Below, piece after piece: positions 1-7,923 of a stretch of DNA of 34,151 bases. Position numbers and translations under genes: made by a program. The stretch's first letter is position 1; each line of letters opens with the position of its first letter. The stretch comes from Muribaculaceae bacterium (GTDB taxonomy: Bacteria > Bacteroidota > Bacteroidia > Bacteroidales > Muribaculaceae), in contig JAFLTQ010000026.1 of NCBI GenBank assembly GCA_022510385.1, positions 1 through 34,151 of the forward strand, given 5' to 3'. Under the pieces are notes generated by a model. The model had not been told where the DNA came from, ran no database searches, and was given only the letters and a program-made list of their open reading frames with translations.

Positions 1-5
1 TTCAT
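1..5 (-). CDS. Start codon of a further operon gene, cut by the window edge
   Basis: An ATG (5 to 3) lies six bases beyond the stop codon of the permease gene and is followed by AA before the window ends. In related efflux operons (E. coli ybhGFSR) a second ABC-2 permease follows the first, so this is probably that gene. Only the start codon is visible, so the identity is inferred from context alone. Confidence 0.35.
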
Positions 6-11
6 AACCGC

Positions 12-1058
12 TTATCTGATATTGTTAAACTTTTTCACAGCCACTCCAAGCACAATTACTGTCATTCCGGCGAGTATCACAAGTTCTGTCCAAACGTAAC
101 TCAATGCAAGATTCTGCACCATAAGTTTGCGCATGGCTGCTATATACCATCTTGCAGGGATTATACATGAGAACCATTGCAAGACACGGGGCATATTGTC
201 GATTGGGAATATCATCCCTGATAACAATATCACCGGAAGCATGAAGATAACTGCCGAAACCAGCAACGCCGAAACTTGAGTATCAACCAGAGTCGAAACA
301 AGCAGACCAATAGATAACGCAAGTGTTATATAAACCAAAGTTATAAAAACAACATTGAGGAAATTGGCAGAGAATGGTAAACCCAACAAGGTATAAGACA
401 TTGTCAGCATGATAGCCAAAAGGATACACGACAATATAAAGTATGGAACCAGTTTACCGAATATAATTGTACGGGGTTTAATCGGTGAGACAATAAGCAG
501 GGACATGGTGCCGGACTGCTTTTCGCTGACTATGGAAACCGAAGTCATAATGGCACAAACAAGTATAAAGATCATTCCCATCACTCCGGGCACAAAATTG
601 TAAGCACTCTTGAGTTGAGGATTATACAAGGTATGTGTCAATACCGGCCCCTCAAGGTTACCGGACATGGCACCTTGGATATATACAGAATATGTTTGGG
701 CAAGATTGGGATTGGAGGCATCGACTACTATCTGCGAACTTATCTTGCCGTTATCATCATGAAGATAAACGGCTGCATCAGCCTTTCCCGTTTTCAACAG
801 GTGTTCTACTTCGGAATGGGAAGTCATACCCTCAAAAGTCAAATATTCATTGACAATAAGTTGCTGAAGCATCTGACGTGTTTCTTGAGTGTGTTTATCG
901 ACAATGGCAACTACCCGGATATTGTTTACTTCAGTTGAAATAGCGAATCCGAAAAGCACAAGGAGGACAAGCGGCATGAGTAATGTGATAAGGACGGTGC
1001 GTTTGTCACGAGTCACATGCAGGGTTTCCTTAACTACCAAAGACCTGAAAATTCCCAT
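12..1058 (-). CDS. ABC-2 type exporter permease (YbhS/YbhR-like)
   Basis: This is the inner-membrane subunit of a drug or small-molecule ABC exporter, 348 residues. It has a cytoplasmic N-terminus with the charged stretch KETLHVTRDKRT, a first membrane helix at about residues 20-42, a periplasmic domain of about 110 residues, and five further helices in the C-terminal half. That is the six-helix layout of the ABC2_membrane_3 family. The ATG at 1058 shares one base with the stop of the upstream ATPase gene (TGATG), which indicates translational coupling; a TTG one codon earlier is less likely. The substrate cannot be read from the sequence. With the TolC, HlyD and TetR genes it forms a tripartite efflux operon. 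The YbhS-like assignment rests on operon order and topology. Confidence 0.88.
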   Translation of the reverse strand: MGIFRSLVVKETLHVTRDKRTVLITLLMPLVLLVLFGFAISTEVNNIRVVAIVDKHTQETRQMLQQLIVNEYLTFEGMTSHSEVEHLLKTGKADAAVYLHDDNGKISSQIVVDASNPNLAQTYSVYIQGAMSGNLEGPVLTHTLYNPQLKSAYNFVPGVMGMIFILVCAIMTSVSIVSEKQSGTMSLLIVSPIKPRTIIFGKLVPYFILSCILLAIMLTMSYTLLGLPFSANFLNVVFITLVYITLALSIGLLVSTLVDTQVSALLVSAVIFMLPVILLSGMIFPIDNMPRVLQWFSCIIPARWYIAAMRKLMVQNLALSYVWTELVILAGMTVIVLGVAVKKFNNIR

Positions 1059-1837
1059 CAATCTGTGCGTTTTGCGGTAAGGGCTATCTTTCGGAATACC
1101 TCATCCATAGTTTGACAATCATAATCTTTCTTTAATCCTTCTGGAGTGTCGAGTGCAGCTATCTTTCCGTCAACCATAATCGATACCCGATTGCAGTATT
1201 CAGCCTCATCCAAATAGTGAGTTGTAACGAAAACTGTCATGCCCTCCGATGAAACACGGTAAATCTGTTCCCAAAATTTTCTCCGTGTTACAGGATCAAC
1301 ACCTCCCGTGGGTTCGTCAAGAAACACAATTTCCGGATTGTGGATTGTGGCTGCTGCAAACGCCACTTTCTGTTTCCATCCTATCGGCATGGACTTTACC
1401 ACAGTGTTCTTCTCTTTCTCCATGTCAAGGGCCTGAAAAATCTCCTTCATCCCCTCTTTTATGGCTTGTGGAGTCATACCGTAGATAGTTGCAAAAAGTT
1501 CTATATTCTGACTGACGGTCAGCACTTCATAAAGCGAGAATGACTGGCTCATATATCCTATTCTTGACTTAACCTGTTCGGGGTTAGTCTCGACATTATA
1601 ACCTGCTACCCACGCTTCACCGGCCGATGGTTTGCTGAGACCGCAAAGCATCCGGATAGCAGTTGTTTTCCCGGCACCGTTCGCTCCAAGGAACCCGAAA
1701 ATCTCTCCTTTCTTCACCTCGAACGTGATATGGTCGACCGCGGTAAAAGAACCGAAACATTTTGTAAGGTCTTTCGCCGAAATAACAATGTCGGAGTTTG
1801 GTTTATTTATTTCATCTTCCGTTTTATTCATTGTCAT
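1058..1837 (-). CDS. ABC exporter ATPase, equivalent to the C-terminal half of YbhF
   Basis: This is a nucleotide-binding subunit of the efflux ABC transporter, 259 residues. Walker A is GANGAGKT (51-58), Walker B is IVFLDEP (170-176), and the H-loop histidine is present (H207 in VTTHYLDEA). The signature motif is not LSGGQ but MPIGWKQ (150-156). E. coli YbhF, as I recall it, has a similar PLGWKQ in its C-terminal ATPase domain. The start at 1837 overlaps the preceding ATPase gene by 14 bases; an in-frame ATG at 1831 would also work. It probably forms a heterodimer with the preceding ATPase, so that one site carries the degenerate signature and the other lacks an H-loop histidine. Confidence 0.9.
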   Translation of the reverse strand: MTMNKTEDEINKPNSDIVISAKDLTKCFGSFTAVDHITFEVKKGEIFGFLGANGAGKTTAIRMLCGLSKPSAGEAWVAGYNVETNPEQVKSRIGYMSQSFSLYEVLTVSQNIELFATIYGMTPQAIKEGMKEIFQALDMEKEKNTVVKSMPIGWKQKVAFAAATIHNPEIVFLDEPTGGVDPVTRRKFWEQIYRVSSEGMTVFVTTHYLDEAEYCNRVSIMVDGKIAALDTPEGLKKDYDCQTMDEVFRKIALTAKRTD

Positions 1838-2744
1838 TATTCTCCATCAGTTTGATAAACAAGTCTTCGATGTCACCTTTGGCCGGATATATTTTAGCAT
1901 CTGGAATTCCTTCAGATACCAATTGTGCGGTCACTTTATCTGCATTGAAATCATTATTCCCAACCACATGAAGCGTAGCTCCGAAAGTATAGCAATTTAG
2001 CACTTCAGGTATTTTCTGAAGAGTTGTGAGAAGTTTGAACATATCTTTTGCCACGGCATTATATAGATTTTCATCCAAGCCTGCCACCAATTCCGTCGGA
2101 GTCCCTATTTTCAGGATGCGACCGGAATTAATCATAGCGAGCCGTTCGCACCGTGTGGCTTCGTCCATATAGGATGTAGAAACAAGAATTGTTATTCCCT
2201 TCTCCTTAAGCCCTCCGAGCATTTGCCAAAACTCATCACGCGAAACCGCATCAACTCCGGTTGTGGGTTCGTCAAGGAGTAGAATGTCAGGGCGATGAAT
2301 CAGTGCACAACTTAGTGCGAGCTTCTGTTTCATGCCCCCCGAGAGGTTTCCCGCAAAGCGGTTGGGAAATTTTTCCAGCTGTCCGAAAATAGGTGCAATC
2401 AGATCGAAATTATCCTTTATAGAAACCCCGAAAAGCGAAGCGTAAAAGCGGAGGTTCTCCATTACGGTCATATCCTGATACAATGAGAATTTTTCCGGCA
2501 TATATCCTATGCGGAGTCGAATCTTCCTGTAATCCTTCTCTACGTCAAGACCGCACATTGAAGCCGTGCCTTTGTCGGGCAACATCAACGTTGATAATAT
2601 CTTGAAAAGAGTGGTTTTCCCAGCTCCGTCCGGTCCCAGCAATCCGAACAGCTCACCACTCTTTATGGAAAACGAGATGTCATCTAAGGCTACAAGCTTA
2701 CCGTAGCTTTTCGAAAGATTGCTTATTTCAATCGTATTGTTCAT
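1824..2744 (-). CDS. ABC exporter ATPase, equivalent to the N-terminal half of YbhF
   Basis: This is a nucleotide-binding subunit of 306 residues. Walker A is GPDGAGKT (37-44), the signature is LSGGM (134-138) and Walker B is ILLLDEP (154-160). The usual H-loop histidine is replaced by serine (S191 in VSTSYMDEA). GPDGAGKT and the missing histidine recall the N-terminal ATPase domain of YbhF/RbbA proteins. The frame stays open to 2882, but the ATG at 2744 is preferred: it overlaps the HlyD stop codon as ATGA, and upstream residues match no ATPase N-terminus and lie inside the HlyD gene. After the ATPase core, about 90 C-terminal residues (roughly 215-306) form an accessory domain. Confidence 0.9.
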   Translation of the reverse strand: MNNTIEISNLSKSYGKLVALDDISFSIKSGELFGLLGPDGAGKTTLFKILSTLMLPDKGTASMCGLDVEKDYRKIRLRIGYMPEKFSLYQDMTVMENLRFYASLFGVSIKDNFDLIAPIFGQLEKFPNRFAGNLSGGMKQKLALSCALIHRPDILLLDEPTTGVDAVSRDEFWQMLGGLKEKGITILVSTSYMDEATRCERLAMINSGRILKIGTPTELVAGLDENLYNAVAKDMFKLLTTLQKIPEVLNCYTFGATLHVVGNNDFNADKVTAQLVSEGIPDAKIYPAKGDIEDLFIKLMENNDNE

Positions 2745-3628
2745 AGGCGTACTTCGCCATATTGTCCAATTTTTAGTCTTCCATCGTTTTTCACTGCAAC
2801 TTTCGCTGCATATACAAGGTTCGCTCTTGAATCCTTGGTCTGAATGGATTTTGGTGTAAACTCGCTTTCTGCCGCAATCCATGTAATTGTTCCGGGATAA
2901 TCATATTGCTCGTTCCCTCCAAAATCGGCAATAACCGTTACTTCCTGACCTATTTTTATGTCTGCAAGCTGCGAAGCAGTGAAATAGCAGCGTAGATAGA
3001 TATTCTCCATGTCAGCAATCTTGTAAAGCGGTTTACCCGGAGTAGCATACTCTCCCGGTTCCGCATACTTTATCAAAACTGTACCGGACAAAGGTGATTT
3101 TATCATGCATTTCTCTATCTGTTCCCTTATTTGCTCTGCCTGGAAATATATAGCCTCAGAATTATCGTTGATAGATGTCTTGCTTTTGTTAAGAGATGAC
3201 AATAAAGCCTCGAGTTGTCCTTGCAAGGTTTTCAGGTAGGCAGTTGCATCGTCATATGTCTTTTGAGTGGTCGCTCCATCTTCAAGCAGTCGTCCGAATC
3301 TTTCGCATTCCTGCTGTTGGTGTGCAATCTGACTTCTCAATGCAGCAGCTTGTGCAGAAATATCCGGTGAACTGCTTTCCGTTGACTTCCGTTGGCTCAT
3401 AAGCTGTTTTAACTGGATTGAAAACATTGTGGTGTCTAACTGTGCAATCAGTTCCCCTTTTATGACCGAGTCACCCTCTACAATAGGCATTGTTTCAATT
3501 TTACCGGCCGTTTCTGCTGAAACCGTTACAGTTGTTGCCTCAAAAATACCCGTGGCATCATAGCTCTCTTTCTTATGACAGGAGAATAAAGTTAGTAGAA
3601 GCGGGAGAAATAATAATATCTTTTTCAT
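2741..3628 (-). CDS. HlyD-family periplasmic adaptor lipoprotein
   Basis: This is the membrane fusion protein of the efflux operon (295 residues), expected to bridge the inner-membrane ABC pump and the TolC-type channel. The N-terminus is a lipoprotein signal ending in the lipobox LFSC, with C17 as the lipidated residue. A barrel-sandwich half-motif follows (GKIETMPIVEGDSVIKGELIAQ, split here as GKIETMPIVEG and KGELIAQ). A coiled-coil hairpin rich in Gln, Glu and Leu spans about 70-170, and the second lipoyl half and beta-barrel follow (SPLSGTVLIKYAEPGEY). Its ATG overlaps the TolC-type gene's stop codon as ATGA. E. coli YbhG is the closest functional parallel by gene order. Confidence 0.9.
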   Translation of the reverse strand: MKKILLFLPLLLTLFSCHKKESYDATGIFEATTVTVSAETAGKIETMPIVEGDSVIKGELIAQLDTTMFSIQLKQLMSQRKSTESSSPDISAQAAALRSQIAHQQQECERFGRLLEDGATTQKTYDDATAYLKTLQGQLEALLSSLNKSKTSINDNSEAIYFQAEQIREQIEKCMIKSPLSGTVLIKYAEPGEYATPGKPLYKIADMENIYLRCYFTASQLADIKIGQEVTVIADFGGNEQYDYPGTITWIAAESEFTPKSIQTKDSRANLVYAAKVAVKNDGRLKIGQYGEVRL

Positions 3629-4908
3629 TTGTTGAGAGTGTTCTTAAGATTGTAAATTTGTTGGATATATTGAATTTCATGAAGTTTGGCAGTAAGTCGG
3701 GCAATATTCTCATCTGTGATTTTAGAGAGTAAGGCGGTTGCATCTATTATTCCGTTTCTTAGCTGAGATTCTGCAGCTTTTCTTACGTTCTGTCTTAGTT
3801 CTATAATTTCGGAGTCATCTTTCATGACTTTTTTAAGACCCTCTATTGCTTCCAAATCTTTTTCAGTCTGAAGCCGGGAATTGAAAAGGAATATTTCTCT
3901 TTCGATTTCTATGTTATTCAAATCCAAGTCTATCTTGTTAAGGTTATTCTTTTTAGTATAGAATGAATCTATGTTCCAAGAAGCCTTGACACCTGCTAAA
4001 ATATTAAAGGACAAATCTCTGTTAATCATGCTCTTGAAATAATCGAAACCGGGATATCCGTAATATGCCTGAGCAAATAGTCCTATCTTCGGCATTAACG
4101 AGGCATTAATAAGATTTCTTGATGATTCAGACGTTAGAAATCTGGATTCAAACAGCTTTAATTCAGGTCTTTCAGAACTTAAAGAATTAGGAAGGTTGGC
4201 ATTTGGCGTGACAAGTGTTTCATTTGAAACATCTTCACCTAAATAGATTCCTAATAATTTCCTGAACGATGATACGCTGGTTTCAGCCTGGGTGATGGTT
4301 TGTTTCAAGGTCAATGCCTGAGCCTTCACCATATCCAAATCACTTCTCATAGCCGTGCCGTTCTTATACATTGATTCAAGCAATGATAGATTGGCATTGA
4401 GCAATTCAAGAGTCATCCGGCTTTGATTTATTTGTTCATTTGTAAGTAAAATAGCAAAATAGATGTTTTCTACTTTTTGCCGTAAAGCATACAATTCTAC
4501 CTCAAGAGCTGCTTTTTGCATTTCATCTTGCGACCTTGCCAGATCCCTTTTTGCTTTTGAAGCCCCTCCGTCCCAAATAGGTTGGGCCAGGTCAACGCCT
4601 ATTTTATATTGCAATTTTCCCAGACCTTTGATTTCTTGACCCATTTGTGCCAAAACATCCTCTAATGCATTTGGAAAACTGGGGGTAATATTTTGAATGG
4701 TTCCCTGTCCATATAGTGAAATGGATGGCAACCATGACTTGTTAATATCACTCAAGTCTATCTCCAAAGATTTCTCTAACAGACCGTATTTCTTTATGGC
4801 AGGATAATTTTCTCTTGCCAGTTCCTGACAACGTTCCAAAGTCAGTTGTGATTTGAGATTGAAAATTGACAGTGAAGTAATGATTAATATCAAGAAAACT
4901 TTTTTCAT
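3625..4908 (-). CDS. TolC-family outer membrane efflux protein
   Basis: This is the outer membrane channel of the tripartite efflux system, 427 residues, near the usual length. A signal peptide covers residues 1 to about 20 (MKKVFLILIITSLSIFNLKS). The body has the OEP pattern of two long helical repeats with periodic Leu/Ala, a first block around 'ARENYPAIKKYG', a repeated 'SLLESMYKNGTAMRSDLDMVKAQ'-type segment (residues split for length), and a second copy near the C-terminus ending 'LRNGIIDATALLSKI'. The ATG at 4908 lies one base after the TetR stop codon, so it is almost certainly translated from the same message. Four downstream genes complete the pump. Confidence 0.9.
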   Translation of the reverse strand: MKKVFLILIITSLSIFNLKSQLTLERCQELARENYPAIKKYGLLEKSLEIDLSDINKSWLPSISLYGQGTIQNITPSFPNALEDVLAQMGQEIKGLGKLQYKIGVDLAQPIWDGGASKAKRDLARSQDEMQKAALEVELYALRQKVENIYFAILLTNEQINQSRMTLELLNANLSLLESMYKNGTAMRSDLDMVKAQALTLKQTITQAETSVSSFRKLLGIYLGEDVSNETLVTPNANLPNSLSSERPELKLFESRFLTSESSRNLINASLMPKIGLFAQAYYGYPGFDYFKSMINRDLSFNILAGVKASWNIDSFYTKKNNLNKIDLDLNNIEIEREIFLFNSRLQTEKDLEAIEGLKKVMKDDSEIIELRQNVRKAAESQLRNGIIDATALLSKITDENIARLTAKLHEIQYIQQIYNLKNTLNK

Positions 4909-4909
4909 C

Positions 4910-5542
4910 TCATACCTTTATTTTTCTCATTATTGTTTCGAAGTTTTCTTTCTTCCGCAATTCCTTGAACTTTTCCTTGTCATTCATATATCCCGAAAGA
5001 ATTGCATTGATTAAAGAGGCTGCCATATATGGGAAAATATTTAGCGATATAATATCGATAAGTAACATCCGAGCATCTGTTTTTTTATATTTCCCCTCCT
5101 CATAACCCTTATCCAGGTCTTTTTGAAGATTTTGAATCAATAGGGGAGCGAAAGATTGAAAGCGGGTCTTTAAAATTTCAAAACGCTCCGGATTGTTGAA
5201 AATTTCTCTAACCAGAAATCCCGGTAATTGAGGATTTTCCGAAACAAAATCGATATGGCTCCCTATTATTCTATTTAGTTTTTCCTCAAGACTTAGATTT
5301 TCCATGGATATGGAATCCATGATTAACCCTGTAAGCAGTTCAAGTTTTTGGGAAATGATTTTTTCAAAAATCTTTTCCTTAGTCCTGAAATAATAATGAA
5401 ACATTGCATGGGTGACCCCGGCCTTCGCGGCAATAGACGTAGTCCTTGCTCCGTCAAATCCTTTTAACAAGAACTCTTCTTCAGCAGCTTCAATTATCTT
5501 TTGTTCAGTGTTTTGAGATTCAGATTGAAGATTTTTATCCAT
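4910..5542 (-). CDS. TetR/AcrR-family repressor of the efflux operon
   Basis: This is a one-component regulator of 210 residues. The N-terminal helix-turn-helix is clear at about 14-60 (IIEAAEEEFLLKGFDGARTT, then SIAAKAGVTHAMFHYYFRTK), and the C-terminal ligand-binding part is helical and family-variable. ATG 5542 is chosen over a TTG at 5560, because the TTG would place the extra codons close to the putative operator. Being first in the operon, with a palindrome just downstream of its own promoter, it most likely represses itself and the pump genes until a ligand binds. E. coli CecR (YbiH) controls ybhGFSR in the same way. The ligand is unknown. Confidence 0.9.
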   Translation of the reverse strand: MDKNLQSESQNTEQKIIEAAEEEFLLKGFDGARTTSIAAKAGVTHAMFHYYFRTKEKIFEKIISQKLELLTGLIMDSISMENLSLEEKLNRIIGSHIDFVSENPQLPGFLVREIFNNPERFEILKTRFQSFAPLLIQNLQKDLDKGYEEGKYKKTDARMLLIDIISLNIFPYMAASLINAILSGYMNDKEKFKELRKKENFETIMRKIKV

Positions 5543-5567
5543 AAAATTCGATAATAACAAAATTGAT

Positions 5568-5581
5568 TAACAAAATTGTTA
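5568..5581. promoter_or_regulatory. Putative TetR operator palindrome
   Basis: TAACAA-AA-TTGTTA is a perfect 6+2+6 inverted repeat. It lies just downstream of the -7 box at 5592-5585, over the expected transcription start, and 26 bases before the repressor's ATG. The half-site AACAAAATTG is repeated directly at 5556-5565. Position and symmetry suit an autorepression operator; binding itself is inferred. Confidence 0.6.
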
Positions 5582-5584
5582 GTG

Positions 5585-5592
5585 CAAATATA
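5585..5592 (-). promoter_or_regulatory. Promoter -7 box of the efflux operon
   Basis: The minus strand reads TATATTTG, a full match to the Bacteroidota -7 consensus TAnnTTTG. The expected start of transcription, about 6-8 bases downstream, falls at or within the palindrome at 5581-5568. No clear TTTG -33 box is seen in the A/T-rich DNA upstream. Confidence 0.6.
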
Positions 5593-5601
5593 ATAAAAAA
5601 A

Positions 5602-5748
5602 TTAATTAAAAAATATCTCATCAATGGCATATTCATAAAATGGTAATCTTGCATATGGATCAGATTGAATATGCCGCTTGCCCGGCTTATATTTGTAGTA
5701 GACGCTCACATCATGTGGCATATTGAAAATATCCTCTTACTTGTCCAT
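5602..5748 (-). pseudogene. Possible remnant of a YolD-like-type N-terminus with an in-frame stop
   Basis: From an ATG at 5748 the frame reads MDK, then a TAA stop at 5739-5737, then EDIFNMPHDVSVYYKYKPGK and about 25 more residues to a TAA at 5604-5602. MDK-x-EDIFNMPHxVS resembles from memory the start of small proteins (often ...KYEDIINLPHHVS...) grouped with YolD-like families in gut Bacteroidales and Firmicutes, with the stop in place of a Tyr codon. The second part could also be a free-standing 39-residue ORF starting at ATG 5721. The piece is short and the match is remembered, not searched. It lies between the DUF5131 gene and the efflux promoter. Confidence 0.3.
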
Positions 5749-5809
5749 ATTCCCTGAGACGGTTCCATATATTTTCCCGCTCCGGAGTTGAAGGATATAG
5801 ATTCTCTCC

Positions 5810-6541
5810 TCATCTTCCGGGTCGGAAATCCACTTTGGCCTTGTGTGCCTGAGAGTGTTGGAATTCCCTTCGAATATGATAAAGTTTGCCCTCTTTAATT
5901 ATATAGGAACCGGTCTGATGAAAGTTGAACGGAACATTCGCTTTAACACATTGTTCCCTCAGATTCAGCACCCAATTGAAATCAAGGGGTCTGGCATATT
6001 TCCCTGATTCCCCTCCGGCGCTCACTTCCTCTATCAAATTCGGGTCAAGGTATTTTTGAATATCTATCCGTTCAATCATCGGTGCCACAATCACCATTCT
6101 ATGTTTGTTCGGCAAAGAAAGGAATATTGGCATTCGATAATCAGCTCGGTCTTGGTTTTCCACCGTACACCCTATGGCCACATGATCCCATCCTTCACCC
6201 CAATCCTGAGGGAGACATTTCTCAAGCCTGTCTATCCTTTTCGTAAAAAAATAGAAAGAACAATCATCCCTAATCCTTATCATATCCCATATTTCAGATC
6301 TCCAGTCATCTGCTTCCTCAATCAAAAGATCTGAAGTGAAACAAAGTGCGAATTCTGTTCCGGAAGGAAATTTCCAATTCTTTTTTCTGTCTCTTTTTAC
6401 CGGCAGACAAAAAGATGAAGTCTTCCTTACCTCATTTGTTGGAATCTCACTGCCAAAAGCCGCATCCTCACGAAAAACGTAACAATGCTTGCATCCGGCA
6501 CTAATTTTGTGGCAACCATGCCACGGATTCCATATGGGCAT
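5810..6541 (-). CDS. DUF5131 / phage Gp37-Gp68 family protein with a three-Cys motif
   Basis: This 243-residue protein belongs to the family annotated DUF5131 or phage Gp37/Gp68 (Pfam PF07505). The N-terminus MPIWNPWHGCHKISAGCKHC is highly typical and carries cysteines at 10, 17 and 20 (C-x6-C-x2-C). The family has been likened to radical SAM proteins because of this cluster; no activity is established that I can cite. Further landmarks are the SAGGESG loop and the C-terminal QHSQAHKAK. The start is 10 bases after the HAD stop codon. A TcmP partner, sometimes next to this family, is absent here. It is the last gene of a tight four-gene cluster. Confidence 0.85.
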   Translation of the reverse strand: MPIWNPWHGCHKISAGCKHCYVFREDAAFGSEIPTNEVRKTSSFCLPVKRDRKKNWKFPSGTEFALCFTSDLLIEEADDWRSEIWDMIRIRDDCSFYFFTKRIDRLEKCLPQDWGEGWDHVAIGCTVENQDRADYRMPIFLSLPNKHRMVIVAPMIERIDIQKYLDPNLIEEVSAGGESGKYARPLDFNWVLNLREQCVKANVPFNFHQTGSYIIKEGKLYHIRREFQHSQAHKAKVDFRPGR

Positions 6542-6551
6542 ATCTTTTTCT

Positions 6552-7202
6552 CTATTCTAAAGTTCCCGGCAATTCTAAAAATGAATTAATAATGAAATCG
6601 GCTCCAGCTTTTTTCAATTCCGTTGACTTCCCATTTCCGTAAGTTACACCACAAGTCTTGGTTCCCGCATTCTTCCCCATCATTATATCCACCGACATAT
6701 CCCCAATCATCATGCTCTTTTCAGCCTCACCTCCAATGCTGTTCAATATCTTATAGATTGATTCCGGATTTGGTTTGCCTTGGCATACACTGTCGCCTCC
6801 CAAAAGATAATCAAAGTATTTCCTGATTCCTAATTGTTCCGACAGTTGTTCTACTGAATGAAGACTTCGGCTGGTTGCTATAGCCATTTTTATACCTTTG
6901 TCACTCAAATTTTGCAGAGTCTCCTTGACACCGTGGAACAATTCAACGGAGATTTTATCCTTTAGCAACTCGAAATTTCTTCTATAAACGGCAGCTACTT
7001 TCTCGCCCAAACCATCAATATCAGGCCACAAATAGGAGGGAATCTCTTCAAGCCTAATTCCGATGGTGGCTTTAATCTCATCTTCAGTTCGAGTCGGAAG
7101 TCCCAATTCCTCTATTGATTTTTGCATGGTAGCCACTATCAGTTTGGAAGTGTCTGCCAATGTGCCATCAAAGTCGAAAATCAGATTCTGTACCTTACTC
7201 AT
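6552..7202 (-). CDS. HAD-superfamily phosphatase, phosphoglycolate phosphatase-like
   Basis: This is a predicted cytosolic phosphomonoesterase of 216 residues. Motif I is DFDGTLADT, with nucleophile D10 and general acid D12. Motif II is the serine in IATSRSL, motif III the lysine in GKPNPES, and motif IV is GDMSVDIMMGKNAG. The helical cap between motifs I and II is the type seen in Gph and PGMB proteins. ATG 7202 is chosen because it sits one base after the SDR stop codon; the frame is open to 7232 but that would overlap the SDR gene. The substrate is not readable. Its position after an SDR oxidoreductase suggests work on a phosphorylated sugar or polyol, which is only inference. Confidence 0.88.
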   Translation of the reverse strand: MSKVQNLIFDFDGTLADTSKLIVATMQKSIEELGLPTRTEDEIKATIGIRLEEIPSYLWPDIDGLGEKVAAVYRRNFELLKDKISVELFHGVKETLQNLSDKGIKMAIATSRSLHSVEQLSEQLGIRKYFDYLLGGDSVCQGKPNPESIYKILNSIGGEAEKSMMIGDMSVDIMMGKNAGTKTCGVTYGNGKSTELKKAGADFIINSFLELPGTLE

Positions 7203-7203
7203 A

Positions 7204-7914
7204 TTATTTGTCGAGTTTCCAGCCATTATCACCGTGGTAAATCATCAGGTGGGTCATTCCTCCGTCTATCACAATATTCTCTCCTGTTATAAAACCCGCT
7301 TCTTCGGAACAGAGGAATAAGACCATTGAGGCAATATCGTTAGGATTTCCTATTCTACCCACGGGTTGCTGTATCTTATCTTCTTCCGAAGACTCATAAT
7401 TGATTGTATCTATCCAGCCGGGAGAAACAGAATTAACTCTTATTTTCGGGGCCAATGACATTGCCAATGCATGAGTTAATGCTGAAATCCCTCCTTTGGC
7501 TGCCGTGTAACTTTCAGTCTGTGGCTGACTCATTCTATCTCTTGAGGATGATATATTAATGATGGAAGAATCCTTCGGAAAATAATCCTTGAATAATTTT
7601 GCAAGATAAAAGGGAGCTGCAACTCCTACTTTCTGTGCATATAGAAACTCTTCCCATGTGCAATCGTCAATTCCTTTCATCAAGGGCAAAGCATTATTAA
7701 TTAGAATGTCGACATGGCCATGTTTCTTGATTACTTTATGTGCAAAATCTTTAAGTACATCCGGATCAGCGATGTCGCCTATAAACCAGTCTCCATCCTC
7801 CTTGTCGATTATTTCTACAAATGCTCCCTCTTCTTGAAATCTCTCTGCGATCCTTTTGCCTATACCTTTGGCTCCCCCGGTAACAATCACAACTTTATCT
7901 TTGAATCTCTCCAT
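7204..7914 (-). CDS. Short-chain dehydrogenase/reductase (SDR)
   Basis: This is a classical SDR oxidoreductase of 236 residues, NAD(P)-dependent. The cofactor-binding motif TGGAKGIG is at 12-19, the structural NNA motif at 73-75, the catalytic serine at about 123 (in INISSSRD), and the YxxxK pair is Y136/K140 (SYTAAKGG). The C-terminus has the usual GxxITGENIVIDGGM loop. The substrate cannot be told: SDRs with this layout reduce ketoacyl groups, sugars or steroids. It is packed between the DUF6150 gene (9-base gap) and the HAD gene (1-base gap), so co-translation is likely. Confidence 0.9.
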   Translation of the reverse strand: MERFKDKVVIVTGGAKGIGKRIAERFQEEGAFVEIIDKEDGDWFIGDIADPDVLKDFAHKVIKKHGHVDILINNALPLMKGIDDCTWEEFLYAQKVGVAAPFYLAKLFKDYFPKDSSIINISSSRDRMSQPQTESYTAAKGGISALTHALAMSLAPKIRVNSVSPGWIDTINYESSEEDKIQQPVGRIGNPNDIASMVLFLCSEEAGFITGENIVIDGGMTHLMIYHGDNGWKLDK

Positions 7915-7923
7915 AATGATTCC

